DNA from: Nematostella vectensis
Lineage: Eukaryota > Cnidaria > Anthozoa > Actiniaria > Edwardsiidae
Assembly: GCF_932526225.1 (NCBI RefSeq)
Contig: NC_064035.1
Location: forward strand, 15,736,469 to 15,800,468
Length of the DNA: 64,000 nucleotides
Direction: 5' to 3'
Below are positions 10,772-23,369 of this stretch, in pieces. Below the pieces are notes generated by a model. That model saw nothing but the letters and a program-made list of their open reading frames with translations, was not told where the DNA came from and did not search any database. Every line of letters starts with the position of its first letter. The first letter of the stretch is position 1. The position numbers and the translations under genes are program-made.

Positions 10772-13700
10772 ATTCCCGCTAAGGTATTCATGCCGTGAAA
10801 GCGAATCTATTGTTTGAACTCGGCGGGTTGGGCTTGTGTTGTTTTGCGACTTTGCCTGTGCTATGAATGATGGGACGCCGATGGTGCATGCATTTGTTTA
10901 GCAATTATCTGAATTGCTGGTTTAAAAGCTGTGCTCAAGAAATAGTGTTGAGGCACAACTTTGTCTTTGCATCTGTTATTCCGCTTGGAATAAACTTGCC
11001 TTGCCTTTGGATTTGGCCACTTTCGTAATTTAACCATCATCCAAAATTTCAATTTTGTGGGGAGATGTTGCTTTTTGATGGCCGCCTTATTAATTATGTG
11101 TTTCAAGTTTAAAATCTATCTACGCAGTCCTTCATTAATTTGTAATATGAAAGCAGGCGCACGGATGTGAAAGTGGTAGTCTTTGAGAGAGACCATGTGT
11201 ACATTGTGTTTCATTCATGAACGGTCTTGTCTATGACAGCAGACCCGTGCTCTCGCCCATAGACTGTATTTTGTGTTGTAGGTTTTAGATTGTGGACTTT
11301 TGTGGCGGCTCGTAATTCAGTATGAATGAAGTTAGTAAAACAGCTTGATTAGCGACTTCCTCCAGATAAATCCTCCCACAATCCTCTGTGCAATCCCGCT
11401 GACCGTGCATTTTTTGTGGCCGCTTCAATCGCCTTCGCATCCCCACGCGGCTGAAGTTTTTGCGGTCTACAAATCATTTGCTTGGTATGTTAGAAAACCA
11501 AAAAAACACGCGAATCGTATATATTGTTGTTCGGTACATAACGAAATATGGCATCCCAATGGTTGTTTTTTCACGTTGAAGTTTTTGAAAAATCAATTTT
11601 AAATGATTATTTCAATTCAACAATTGTTTTGTTTATTCTATACGTTCTGAACTTAAAACCTTAAAATCAAATCAAAGCAAATGAAAAAATATATTCGTGA
11701 CTGTTATACATAGGCATGAGCCTTCGTGTTTATTATATTGTGGCTTTTTGATATTACGCCTTTGCGGTTTAACACACATAAATAAAGATATACCGGGTAA
11801 ACTTGTATTCAATTTTTCGCTAGTTAGGAGATAAACTCTAACTGTCGTGATAGTGCTAGGCTGTTGAATTGCCGGCAACTCTTGCTCATGGTCGTGCAAA
11901 TGAATCTCCGTGACTAGCGCCCAACCCCCGGGTGTATCTTGACAGATCTATACTGAATCTGATAAGAAAGCATTTTAACCCTGCCAAACTATACTCCTAA
12001 TTGTTACCCCGTGGTATGACTGCTGTAAATTATCACCTCACTACGATTACTCTGACCACGAAAAAGGTTGAATTTACCGCCAAGCCTCTAAAGTAATTTG
12101 AAACCTTGACCGATGAATGGCTCCAAAAGTCCTTGCTCGAACTGAGCTCTCTTCCTAACACTTCCTTTGTGGATGCCTTTAAGCGGTATTTGTCGCGAGA
12201 CTAGTCAAAGTCGTGGTAAGAACATCGCGTAAATCACACCCGAAATCAGGTTCGTTTTGGCTGTGGGAGAAACTCTTTGAAAAATAAAGGTAAAATATTT
12301 ATCGCATTCCACACCGAGGCAATGGATAGCATTGATTTAGATTAAAAATTTCGATTTGCCAAATTGCATGTTAATGGTTTTCGGATTTTTCTTTTAACGG
12401 GAAAGTGTTCAGCGAAATCAGATAAGTGGACAACTAATGAACTGCTCTTTTCTCCCACACTGTTGCGATTGATAACTCATTATCTCAGCGCTGCGTTTGT
12501 TATACTTCTACATAACTCATCTAGATAGACTCAATCAAACTTGCTTTATTTTCCTAAAGGAAGTGATAGGATAATAGTTTTGATTTAGCCCGAGGGAGAG
12601 GACCGTCTTACGAGTGACAGGTGTACGTTATGCTCAACTATGCTTCCGACACTTCATCTAGCCGAACACTTAAACTGCAATAACAATGTCGAGGTTTTGC
12701 TTAATTTCCTCGATCAAAATCCCCGGAAAAGACTTCGTTTTCGATTGCCGAGTCTCTGTAGCAGTTTTTAGGCAAAATAAACTTTTTTTTTCCGGTATTG
12801 ATCAATTTTAAGGTTGTTTACGAATGCACAATTTACATTTTTTTCTCATGCGGATCTAACGATCTAACGTATTCGTAAAAAAGCTAGATAAATAATCTGG
12901 AAGATGCGTTAATGTTTTTAAAAAAACAAAATTTTTCATTTTGTAATAGGACATTTCGCATTGGAAGAAAAAAATGCGTCAGAATTAGTAGAATTCGCTT
13001 CCAAATCTATATCCTGAACTACCATTTGATATAAAACTTTCTACAGATCGAATGGCAACTATTATAGTCGAATGTTCATTTTTACATTACTACCCCAAAA
13101 ATAAACTCTATGCGTTAACCCCCCCCCCAAAAAAAAAAAAGGGAAAAAACAAACAAACAGCAAAAAAAAAAAAAAACTGAATAAAAAATAATAAGTACTT
13201 TTCAAACCCAAAATATACTATGGAAGAAGACTTCATACCTCTCAAAATATCTGACCCTGGGTTCTATACCTCCATTAATGCCAGGAAAAATTCATTTTTT
13301 TTTTAATACGTCGGTCCTCTGATAACCTCCCCCAGCCCTTAGTGTACGCTAATAGGTTTCTGATAAGCTTAAATAAACGCTATGCATTTCATTTTTCTCG
13401 ACGCACTACTACGAATTAAGGACCAGCTATTTTTAAAGAAAACCCAGTGGCCAATATGTGCTTATACCCAACAATAAATATCATTTACGAAAGGGTGTTG
13501 CCACTGGGGATACAAAATACTGAATTTAGCGTGAAAATACTCCGCATCACGTGATCATTTCCACGTTATCCAATTGGAGCAGGGAAATGAAGAAAATAAC
13601 AACAATAACACGCTTAAACTGGAATGAAGACAATATTAAATTGAAGCAATCTTAAACAATTCGACAAGAACAATGATGCAATCGTTTCCAGAAGCGTCTC

Positions 13701-13989
13701 CATCTAGCGGTACCTGTATTTAATATTCTATGGACACTTAATAGACCTTTGCAAAAAAAAAAAAATAATAATAATAAAATAAAAAGGGGAAAACGGTATT
13801 TCTCACCGTAAAAGCCGCTAGCAAAGGTCCAAGTTAAGTTAATGTCTAAGTGGCTTGAATTATACCTGTCAACGTAACGTACTGTAACGATTGTTCCTAA
13901 AAGAAAAGGTTTTCAGACCAGTAATAAAGTTTTCTTTCCGCTTATGCTACTTTAGGGGTGATATTTATTATGATGTGTGAATCCCGACA
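10772..13989. other. Non-coding, AT-rich
   Basis: No exon with convincing splice sites was found. ORFs at 10861-11106 (-), 11345-11602 (+) and 11672-11899 (-) are isolated and unlike any family I know. The tract at 13121-13175 is a C9/A-rich homopolymer mixture. Confidence 0.5.
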
Positions 13990-14165
13990 AAAATCATCAT
14001 CAAATTCTGTTTTGTACGTGTTTTATTTTGTTGCACATTTTATTTCCGTTTTCAAATTTTTTTAAGTCAAATTCTCTCTTTTTTTTTCTAAATTTGAAGG
14101 AACAATATGAGCAACAAAATAAAACACGTACAAAACATGTGGTGATGTCATTTGATGTTGATATT
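13990..14165. repeat. Foldback element with perfect 26-bp arms
   Basis: The sequence at 14009-14034 (GTTTTGTACGTGTTTTATTT...) is the exact reverse complement of 14111-14136. Further out, 13990-14005 (AATCATCATCAAATT) partly pairs with the ATTTGATGTTGAT sequence near 14150-14163. The interior is AT-rich. This looks like a MITE or foldback element. The short ORFs predicted here in several frames on both strands are by-products of it. Confidence 0.7.
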
Positions 14166-14435
14166 TGTTGGGAATCACACGGCATGGATCGTAACAGTGT
14201 ATAACACATTTAGGATATGGTACTCGTGGCCGCTGAATGGAGGGGACCGCATAAAGGTTTAAAGATTCGCGACCCATTGAATGACCAATACTTAGGGACT
14301 TCAGAAAGTGGCTTACTGGAGTAAATTCACAACAAGAATGTAAACAAAGAAAGTACACTCTAGATGGCGTTTTTTCTCTTTGAAAGGACCTCAATTCCTC
14401 TATTTAACACATTTTCGAAGGTTCCGATCTACATT

Positions 14436-14457
14436 CCCCCCCCCCCCCCCCCCCCCC
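14436..14457. repeat. Poly-C tract (22 C)
   Basis: An uninterrupted run of C at 14436-14457. The run length is prone to sequencing error. Confidence 0.85.
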
Positions 14458-17400
14458 ATTAAGGGGACACATTCATCCAACGGACATATTTTTTAGTCAT
14501 TTCTATACAAGTGTGTACTGCTTTTGCCTTAAATGTCGCGAATTATTTCCGATGTTTTCAGCTGTGGGCAGCAGCAGCACCTTGATACGAGAGTGCCCGG
14601 AGCGAAATAGACTAAGCTCACTGCTAAATATATAGCCGGTCTTTGGTTTAACCTTGAAACCTTTAGCCAACAACGCTAGTTCAACAAATAAGCGATGCTT
14701 CTGGAAGTGAACTTTTACGTGTTTTACCGCGAAACTCGGTAGAAAGCTGACGGATGTTTGACTGAGTGAGACAATATTGAAAGACACAGCGTGTAATAGC
14801 GAGCGAGGTGAGACCTCGGGAGGGTTGTCGCGACACGTGATCCATTATCGTGACTCTCAAGAACGCATCTCGCACTTGAGCGCTTTCCAACAACATCATT
14901 CTTGCAGATAATGGAATTATAAATTACAAGAGTCGCGTATTGACTTGCAAGCGATCCATTAGACTACAAACATAGCGTGATAATATCCAAAACCAGATTT
15001 AAAGGCTTTTTGGCGAAAACAGGCTCGAAAAGCGACCTAAAAAAGCTCTTGGTCAGAGATGTAATTGCAGCACTTGATTGCCGCAGATATCGCGATACCT
15101 TTTCTGAATAAAAAGAAAAATCAAATAAGGATAACAGTAAAAAAGCCGCTGGTGTTAGTGTGTGTGTGAGGTGTAATCTCTTCGCCGCTATCGGGCACGT
15201 ACCCAGAATTTGCTTTGCCGAGAGGGAGGGGGTGGGGGATTGTGATGCGCAAGCATAGAGATTTAGCAATTCCTTGAAAAAATAAGACGGCTTTTTAGAG
15301 GCCAAATGAGGTTCCTCCCTAGTTACGCGCCTTGCTCTAGGCGTTGTTAGTTGCCCAAGATTGGTTATGAGCGATGGAGACAACAAAGGCCTTGTTGGGT
15401 ATTAAACTGCGCGGACTAGCGCTGTTTGGATTTGTTGGTATCCGCATGAGATCTCCCATTAATAAGAGTCGTTATTCTATAAAACCGGAAAATAAATGTA
15501 ATTTATATTCATGATTTTATTTTTAGCGCAGTGCGCTCAAGCAAAACTTGTCAGTGGGCCGGAAAAAGGGTGGTCCGTGCTCGATCTGATTGGAGTGTAG
15601 AAAATGGTTTATTTGGAGGCATTCTTATTCGGACACAGTGACACGCGCGTCAAATGATCTCAGACATCTAAATGTTTTGATTATTACATCCTTGTTGAGC
15701 GATCTCGATTACATGTGGCGGCGCGCTGGTTTGTCGCGGTTTTTGTTTTATCTAACGTTATACAAGTATCGCACTATCGGGTAAGACGCCATGTTGTGAC
15801 TGTTAAAATTCGTGCTTTTCAGCAGTTGCCTTTTTTTGGGATGCTTTCCTTATCAGTTTGCTTTTGAAGTGCCCTTACTAGAGCCTCGTTTGCATGTGCT
15901 ATTGCTTGGTTCACAAATTCGCTCTTGTTGATTCCCGGATCTGATGGATTTGTAACTTGTCAGTTCGATTGATCTCTATTAACTCTGGAACATTCACGAT
16001 AATTCGGCACTCTTCGTACACAGGTATTTCAATGTGATATTCCTATTCGTTTTTCCTAAGAGATGCAGTTTTTACGCAGGGGGTGATTTTGTAACGGGTG
16101 ACAGAGTGCACATTATTTATCACTTGATTTATCTCTCCTTTTTTCACCATTTCTTGCGGCAACTAGATAATATGATATTAAACCAGAAACCAACCTGATA
16201 CCCCACTTCATACTCCATACACAGCATTTTAAGAGCTTTACTTAAGGCTCACCATTTGGGTAATGGAAAACATTTAGTAACATTTCTAGGCTGGATACCT
16301 AGTGTATGGGTGGGCAGATTACCAATGAGAAATTGAGGGGTATCAGAAAATAGAAATTGACATCATAATAACAATGAGCTTATAACAACACCCCTGATTT
16401 AAAATCAAAATACTTCAAACTTAATTTGAGCTTTTTAAGTATTGCCTCTGGAAAAGTGGATAGAACCCATTTCGATTATGATACTTTTTAAGTAAAATGT
16501 GTTGTTTTGATACCACACTAACATAAATTGTTGGGTGACATAAACTGGCCTTTTGCTTCGCATTTTCGGGGGCTTATATAAATAAATAATTGTTTTTCTC
16601 TTGTTGCTGTTGTTTGATTGTAGACGGCAACTTTTGATCAACGTCTGTAAAACTAACTAAAACAAAAGCCGCAAAATGCACAAAAAAGAAAATAATTTTG
16701 AGTGATTCGTTCACACAAATTAAAAAAAATGCAAAACCATCAATTAAATCAAATGGAACCAAGTTTCTTACACAAGAGCGGTTTATATCCGCAACCTTAC
16801 CCCAGATTGGTCGATACAAATTCTAAATGAAAGCATTTCAAAATCTAATCTTAAATGAACGCATTTCAAAATCTAATCTTAAACAATAACGCTATAGAAT
16901 TTGTGAAGAATTCTTCACAAATCGTTAAAGACTGTCGCAAGAAATACCAGAAGAATAGAATAAACGAACCGAAAGGATGTTTGACATTAACGGATATTAT
17001 TTATAGGAAACAGTCGGATTGCTCAGATAATGTTCCTTGTTCATACGTCGCATTCTTTATTTTGATCTTTTTCTCTATTGACGTCAACAGAACTTCATAT
17101 TTACTTGCCTTCCCTTTTTCTTCTGTTAAAGGAGTATATCATAGCTTCATAAAAATTTACGCCTAAGTAATCCGCTTTCCAGGCACGCATTTATTCATCC
17201 ACTCGTCGATTAGTTGTTGCTTTCGTAGGTTAAATTTTGTTGTCGTTTGAATTCATAGAATGTCGGTAGGTGAAAGCGAAGACTTCTCGACTTTTCAATA
17301 AAGGTGAGATTACAATATAACTTATCCACCGCAACCTTGTAAATCCTCTTAGCATTCGGAAAAAAATATGCAACGGCGTTTTTAATCAAAGGTTCATTAA

Positions 17401-19718
17401 GCAAACTCTAAACTGTACTCTGGCCTCCGTTTGGCTCGGGCATAATTTTTTTATCTTCACTTTAAGTGCTCTGAAAATTTTATTACACATGCGGCCTAAA
17501 CGTGATTTGTAAAAATAATGGGAAAAAGTGCTTGGTTTTTGTACTTTATTAATGTACGATTGATTTCAATATATTTTTTTGAAGATAGTATGACATGTAG
17601 CATTTGTACGGGCCCATAAAGTACAGGGGAGGGGGTGGGTGAAGCGTTTGTCGTCCGTGGCTGCAAACTCGGCACGGATTTCTGGTGAGCACAGTATTGT
17701 CAATAAAACATACCAGATGAAAACGTAGTTTTGGCATTTTGGATGACCAAGTTTTACTTTTTTTTTTAAAGCAATATTCCTAACAAAGTTATTGCTAACG
17801 AAGGTGGGGTGATAAAAATAAGTTGCTAAAAAAACTACATTTTTAAAAAAAAAAGGATTTCCATCGAAGTGAATAAACATTCAATCTACTCCATCCGTTA
17901 GAACCCTTTTACTTGAAAAAAAAAATATTCGTTAATATTAAGATGTTTTTTAATAACTCATTTTTTGTCACCGCGTTCTTCTTTCCATGCCGATTTTGGC
18001 AAGTCCCTGTAATTTTAAAACGCAAACAACTTGTGAAATTTTTACGTCGGAAATTACTCTCAATTTAAACGCCGTAATTAACGTGCCTTTCTCTCGTTAA
18101 CTGCCCGGTGTAATGAACTCAGACTTGACTGCCGTGCGGCGACCACAGTCATCTCCTCAAAACTGTTCGCTCAGCCTTTAGCCGTCTTTAACCCGATTTA
18201 GACAGAGCTTCAAAACGTGGAAAAGGTAATGTTCTTTGGTTAAGTGTTATAGACAGGTGAGTTAATCCACTAAACGGAATGAACCTGGACACAACTCGAA
18301 TATCTCTGCCTTCTAGGTTTACAATGCAGTAATAATCTCGCAATAAGGATTTTTTATTTGTTAGCGCGCGTTAAATTGAGATTGAGGAGTTGTGAGGTAA
18401 ACGCAACAGTAGTCTCACTCACTAAGAATTGTAGCTCGTTTGGTATTCAATAGGGCTCGAGATTCCAGTCAGGGCACAGCTGAACAGCCTATGGGTAATC
18501 TTCTGGCGCTCGTCAGTGTTGCCATCTAATTGGATTGTAATCGTTCTATAATTGTCTTTACCGTTATCAACGATTTTCGCACTGGCGAGGGAAAATGTTA
18601 TGAAGTTTTGGAGACCTGTAATCTTTAATACTACCTATGAGTCCAGTTGTATTCTGAAGAGGCTTCCGCCGATAAATCCCTGCTACAAACTCAAAGAAAT
18701 AGAGAAGATACCTAGTTATTAAGAGTTTGGAAGTAAATATAGCAGTAACATGACACCTAGAAAGCGCATTCTGTGATTTTCCTTGCGATGACGGCGGGAA
18801 TTTCTCACAAAGTTTTTCTTCTTATCTATACTATTTATTGATTGCAATATTTTTAAAACATGGATAGACATGGGATGCAGAGTGGCCATATAATTGGTCT
18901 AGAAATCGCGTGTTTTTGTAATGCTTTTATTCTTGAGGAAAATGCTTTCTTATATAGACACGTAAACAATATTTGAAAAAAACTGTCTAAAATGTGACTC
19001 CTCAATGAAATTCAATTATCGTAAGTTAAGAGGAGAACCAATTGTCCCGTGAAGGAATGCATCAATAATGAAACCGTGTGTCCGCACCCTTATCTACAAG
19101 AACTCTTTGCTAAGACGCGGACCGCAAAACAGCGTGAAGCGGACGCCTATTCACTTGTATTGTGTATGCTAACTTGTTTTATTCAGAGTATTTTTCTAAC
19201 AAGCTTCCTCATAATAAGTTCTTTTGGTGATAGTTGTGTTTACGTTGAGGGTTGCGACTTGAATGCCCACCGAGTATCGATGAGCGATTTTGACCTAATG
19301 GTTCAACAACACTAATTAGCTGTGATTTATTCTACTGGGGTTACACTCAATTAAACTAGTTTTTAGCAAGGTCAAGAGAGCCATTCTGATAACTGTTGTC
19401 CTGAAACTACAAAACTTCTGTCTAGGTGCTTTAGTTTATTAAATTTTCACTTTTATTAAGTGACAAACTTGCCGTTATTGCGCAGCATCTTTCCGCAAGG
19501 AGATTTAAATTAACAAGTACCAAAGCACATTTTGCTACTATATCTCCGGTCGAATGAGTTAATCATAATCATATCATAAAAATCTAGGAATTCAAAAATA
19601 GACTCACAATCATATCTGCATAGTATTATATAAAGGGTATGCATCTGTAATATTGGGTTGCGCGCGCTTATAAGACGTCTCGAGTTAACGCAGTGAATTG
19701 AATACTTGTGTATTGCAG
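14458..19718. other. Non-coding stretch with unassigned ORFs
   Basis: Minus-strand ORFs at 14503-14787, 14681-14899 and 14964-15386 and plus ORFs at 15590-15784, 16855-17166 and 19049-19315 have no recognisable domain and no clear splice frame. The region around 18060-18260 is less AT-rich and ends in possible donors (gtaatg, gtgagt), so it could be a 5' UTR exon of an unidentified transcript. A 28-bp tandem duplication lies at 16825-16880. Confidence 0.4.
16825..16880. repeat. Tandem duplication, 28-bp unit
   Basis: Two adjacent copies beginning AAATGAAAGCATTTCAAAAT and AAATGAACGCATTTCAAAAT, differing at one visible base. Confidence 0.8.
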
Positions 19719-19785
19719 GCTGAGGGTACAAGAAAAAGAAGAAGGATTACACCTATTAGACAGGTACTTCAAATCTCTATCTCAA
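19719..19785 (+). other. Isolated exon-like segment
   Basis: The acceptor cttgtgtattgcag precedes 19719 and gtaagc follows 19785. In the phase that gives one leading base, the 67-nt segment reads LRVQEKEEGLHLLDRYFKSL then SQ, a plausible helical protein segment. It leaves in phase 0, which fits the next exon-like segment at 26088. I do not recognise it, and the chance expectation in 64 kb is not negligible. Confidence 0.25.
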
Positions 19786-20145
19786 GTAAGCTTAACAAAA
19801 TGCAGACACAAAGACACAACGCAAACAATGCAATGATGGATCTTGAAGCACACGATTTCTCGGCTTGCGATTTCTTTGCGTTTGCCGTATAAATCGTACG
19901 TGGTAGTTTCTATACCCATCTGCAAAGCAATGTGATGGCTAACAGCTGTTTGAGTCGGTTCACTGTTGCCAAATCTGTGCCATTTCCTGTCGTCTGGTAA
20001 TGCCACAGTCTAAAGATACGAGAGACTCACTAGCCGCCATGTGCACGCAATGGCTAGGGTTTCTTAGTTGAATTTTGTGTCAGGTCGTGGGTCGTGATAG
20101 GTTCTTGATCCTCGCATCTGACTAGTCATCGCGTAGTGTACTGTC

Positions 20146-20340
20146 TTAGCGTCTGTTTCCTGCGGTTGTTGTGGAATCCTCAAATAATTTCAGTACTCCG
20201 TGATATGCTTCGAATTCCTCGCACGATTCACTATCAAGTAGACCACCCTGGTTATAAATAAACAATTCACGAGTTAATGCAGTGAGGCGTATTTTTTCTC
20301 CTAGTGTTAAGAAAATCAAATGAAAAAGTAATGTGAACAT
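20146..20340 (-). other. Small ORF with signal-peptide-like start
   Basis: A 64-residue minus-strand frame begins MFTLLFHLIFLTLG, which resembles a signal peptide, then continues GEKIRLTALTRELFIYNQGG and an acidic tail to TAA/TAG. It holds a single Cys and no recognised motif. It may also be read as an exon after acceptor acactag. There is no promoter or homology support, so it may be chance. Confidence 0.2.
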
Positions 20341-21349
20341 AACCTAGAGAAAATATTGATTAGATTAACGACGGTTGTTTAAGAATGTGACATTCTCTAG
20401 CCTTTTCATCTAGAAAGGTTTGCATAAAATCTGTTTAAGGAGTGACCTAATAAATAATTAAGTAATACTTGTAGTCTACAAAATTTTGGCGCCGCCGCAT
20501 CATTTGTTAAGACCGCTTTAATTGCGCATGCGTAATTCAAGACCTAGTGACAACCCTTCGACACTAAAGCAACTTCAATCTATAGAAAAATAACCCAAGT
20601 TGATATTAATATAGAAAAAGAAATCTCTATTTCAGGTTAACTCGATATCTTGGGAGAAGGAATTTCCCCAAATGATTTCCCCCTAAAAATATCCCCCCCT
20701 CCTCCCCCTGAAAAAATGTCTTGTTCAAATAGTCTTGCTCAATTAGAAATTTGTGGCACATCTTTGGCAAGGAACACTTGATCGCTTTTAATAGGATTGT
20801 TACAGGTACCGTTTTGTCATCAATCTAGAAAAGATTCCTCCGCCGGTTGATGATCGTCGACTGAATATGGTTAATACTATATAGAGCATTGTTCTGGTTA
20901 TTTTTTGCATAAAATTTGTCTTACAATTTGAAAAAAAAAACTATGACAAAGGTGTAGCTGATCTGGACATGAAATGTGTTACCAGGACCACTAGATAGAC
21001 TTCTGTTCGTCTGTGTGGCATGGTATCAGTTTTTCCCTTTTCTCATTGATTGTCTTAAAAGTTATTGCCTTAGAGTTGAGATAAGAAGACTTGAAATGTA
21101 AAAATAAGTAAAAACTCCAAAAATCGAGAAAAAAACTGGATAGAGGTGAACACCCCCGTCATGCCTATCCATTTTTTTTAATGACCATCCATTATATATA
21201 CAGAACTCGATACCATATAATATGCTATACACAGCTTTTATTCTAATACTTTGGCCCAATTTTTACAACAACAGAGAAATACATAGATCATATTTGTTTT
21301 TTTTTTCGATTTTCCCATTTTTATTTTTTTTAATTGGCCTTTGAACCAG

Positions 21350-21367
21350 CCCCCCCCCCCCCCCCCC
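21350..21367. repeat. Poly-C tract (18 C)
   Basis: An uninterrupted C run at 21350-21367. Confidence 0.85.
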
Positions 21368-22639
21368 ACCTTCCATTTTCTCTCGGATTTTTGGATTTTT
21401 TTAGTTTTACAAGACCCCTAAAGGATTCCGTATTTACCATTCCGTTTGGAGCATTTTTACCCACGTTTTATAAAGACCGAAACAAATTCCCATTTTTATT
21501 CTCGGCGAAGGTGAGAGCACAGTAAATATGCAATACAAACACAGAAAAAAAAGTATTGGCCCTTGTATATCACTTATCATTTAGAGAAAGATCCTAGGAA
21601 ATAAAATAATCAGTAACTATTTGCTTTATTATGATTCAGATAAATTGTGGGGGTGGCTTATCTCAAGAGGCGTGGTTTATTGATGGCTTCTTAGGAGTAT
21701 TAGCATTCTGTCGAGCCACCTGAATTATACTGAAACGACTTGCGATGAACGACTTGCCATGAGGAAAAAGAGAGAGAGAGACAAGTGCAGTCAATAAGCT
21801 CTAATGTTTTATTAGTATTACAAGGTCATACTCGTAGAATGGCATTATAAAAGACCATAACGTCACTGTTTTGGTTCATAATTGAGCTAGATTATGCTCC
21901 TCACTGCGTTGATCAAGAAAGGCAATGCTGGAGGCAGTGTTGAGCACTAGGTATGTTTATTTTGATGAGAACTACCTCCTCTTCCGTTATAACCTCAGGC
22001 GAGAGACTGGATCTCATTTCATTCGATTTTGGCAGTATATCACAACACAAATATGCTTTGAACAAAGGCCGCGCAGCACAAAAGTGGCAGGCCCCTTTTA
22101 CAGATCAACCGCTCTTTTCCATGGCAACTTTGACAGTTTTAGAATGTTAACCAATAACGTCTGGGAAATGTAAAATATCTGATCGGCATGAACTTTCCTT
22201 GGCCAATCAACTTGACAAAAAAAAAATAAATGCTTATTTGTCTTCTGAGCATCCTAGATTTAAAGTTCGTGGCGATCGCAGATGCGACACACTGAGAGAA
22301 TTAATTTTCCTGTATCGGGAGTGGCTCTATTACTGGTAACGAACTCCATAAAACTAATGAAACGAGTAGTCTCGTGCATTTCCTTGTGCGATGAAAGGAA
22401 GGAAGACTCTTCAACATATCACCGCTGCATGATGCTGGTATAGAAGCGATATAAAAAGCTTGACTTCATGCAGCCTCCCGTATCATCTCCAGGCTTTAGG
22501 TATCACGGTCTTGACTGATAACAGTGGCAATAGTGGATATTACAGCATGCGAGTGATAACAAAGAATTCAAATAGAGTGGATACTCTTGATGCTTGATGC
22601 GCAAATCTCCCGACATACGACAAAGATAGAGGTACCATA

Positions 22640-22870
22640 GACCAAAATTACTCGAACTCGGACAGTAGACCAAGATTACCCGAACTCGGACATAACTCGA
22701 ACTGAAGTCGATATCTCTACTCGGTTAACTCGAATACCTTACTAACTGAGATCGATTTCCCTGAAATTTGACCCAATTTTCAGTCATTTCTACTCGGTTA
22801 AATCGACTTAAATCGTGCTCGGATAATTCAAATTTCGAGTTAAGTTGAACTGAGATCGAATGTCCTTTTT
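22640..22870 (+). repeat. Dispersed repeat rich in ACTCGAACTCGGA motifs
   Basis: This is a string of imperfect ACTCGAACTCGGATAACTCGA-like words around a core that contains TTTGACCCAATTTTCAGTCA. A diverged copy lies in the opposite orientation at about 56390-56560, where the core reads AATGACTGAAAATTAGGACC, and a shorter scrap is near 28790-28840. The spread suggests an interspersed repeat family, not a local satellite. Confidence 0.55.
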
Positions 22871-22928
22871 AGGCCAAATTGCCAAATTTTTACTTCTCGA
22901 TACCTATGTTACGAGTCCGTTGATGTTT

Positions 22929-22990
22929 TTATTGTTGTTGTTGTTGTTGGTGGTGGTGATGTTGTTGTTGTTGGTGATGTTGTTTTTGTT
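22929..22990. repeat. GTT/GGT-rich microsatellite
   Basis: Repeated GTT triplets interrupted by GGTGGTGAT. Confidence 0.8.
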
Positions 22991-23012
22991 GGAGGTACTT
23001 TATTCTCGCATT

Positions 23013-23234
23013 GTTTGAATTTTTTAGTGGGTATGCTTTTCCTACTTTCTCATCTTAATCAGTTTTTCAAATTCAGAAATTTAATCAACAATACTGTCAC
23101 GCCAATATGTTGCGTGGGACTCAAAATTTTTTAGTGGGTTTGCTTTTCCTACTTTCTCATCTTAATCAGTTTTTTAAATTCAGAATTTTCATCAACAATA
23201 TTGTCACACCAATATGTTGCGTGGGACTCAAAAT
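23013..23234. repeat. Tandem duplication, 107-bp period
   Basis: The block containing TTAGTGGGTATGCTTTTCCT (from 23024) is repeated from 23131 as TTAGTGGGTTTGCTTTTCCT, and both copies end in TGTTGCGTGGGACTCAAAAT. The copies differ at a handful of positions, so the duplication is recent. The ORF at 23107-23349 is a product of the duplication. Confidence 0.85.
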
Positions 23235-23305
23235 CGTATGTGAAGGCAACGTACGTGTGTATTTTATGCTTATCCATGTTAAAGAGCTTAACCTTCTAAA
23301 AAGAT

Positions 23306-23369
23306 TTCTTCACTTGAAGCAAATCAGTCAACTATATTTCTTCACTTGAAGCAAATCAGTCAACTATAT
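23306..23369. repeat. Tandem duplication, 32-bp unit
   Basis: TTCTTCACTTGAAGCAAATC and the following bases occur twice back to back, with identical copies at a period of 32. Confidence 0.85.

Noticed and set aside
14503-15386. Overlapping minus-strand ORFs (14503-14787, 14681-14899, 14964-15386)
   Set aside because: Different frames over the same DNA, no conserved motif and no consistent splice model.
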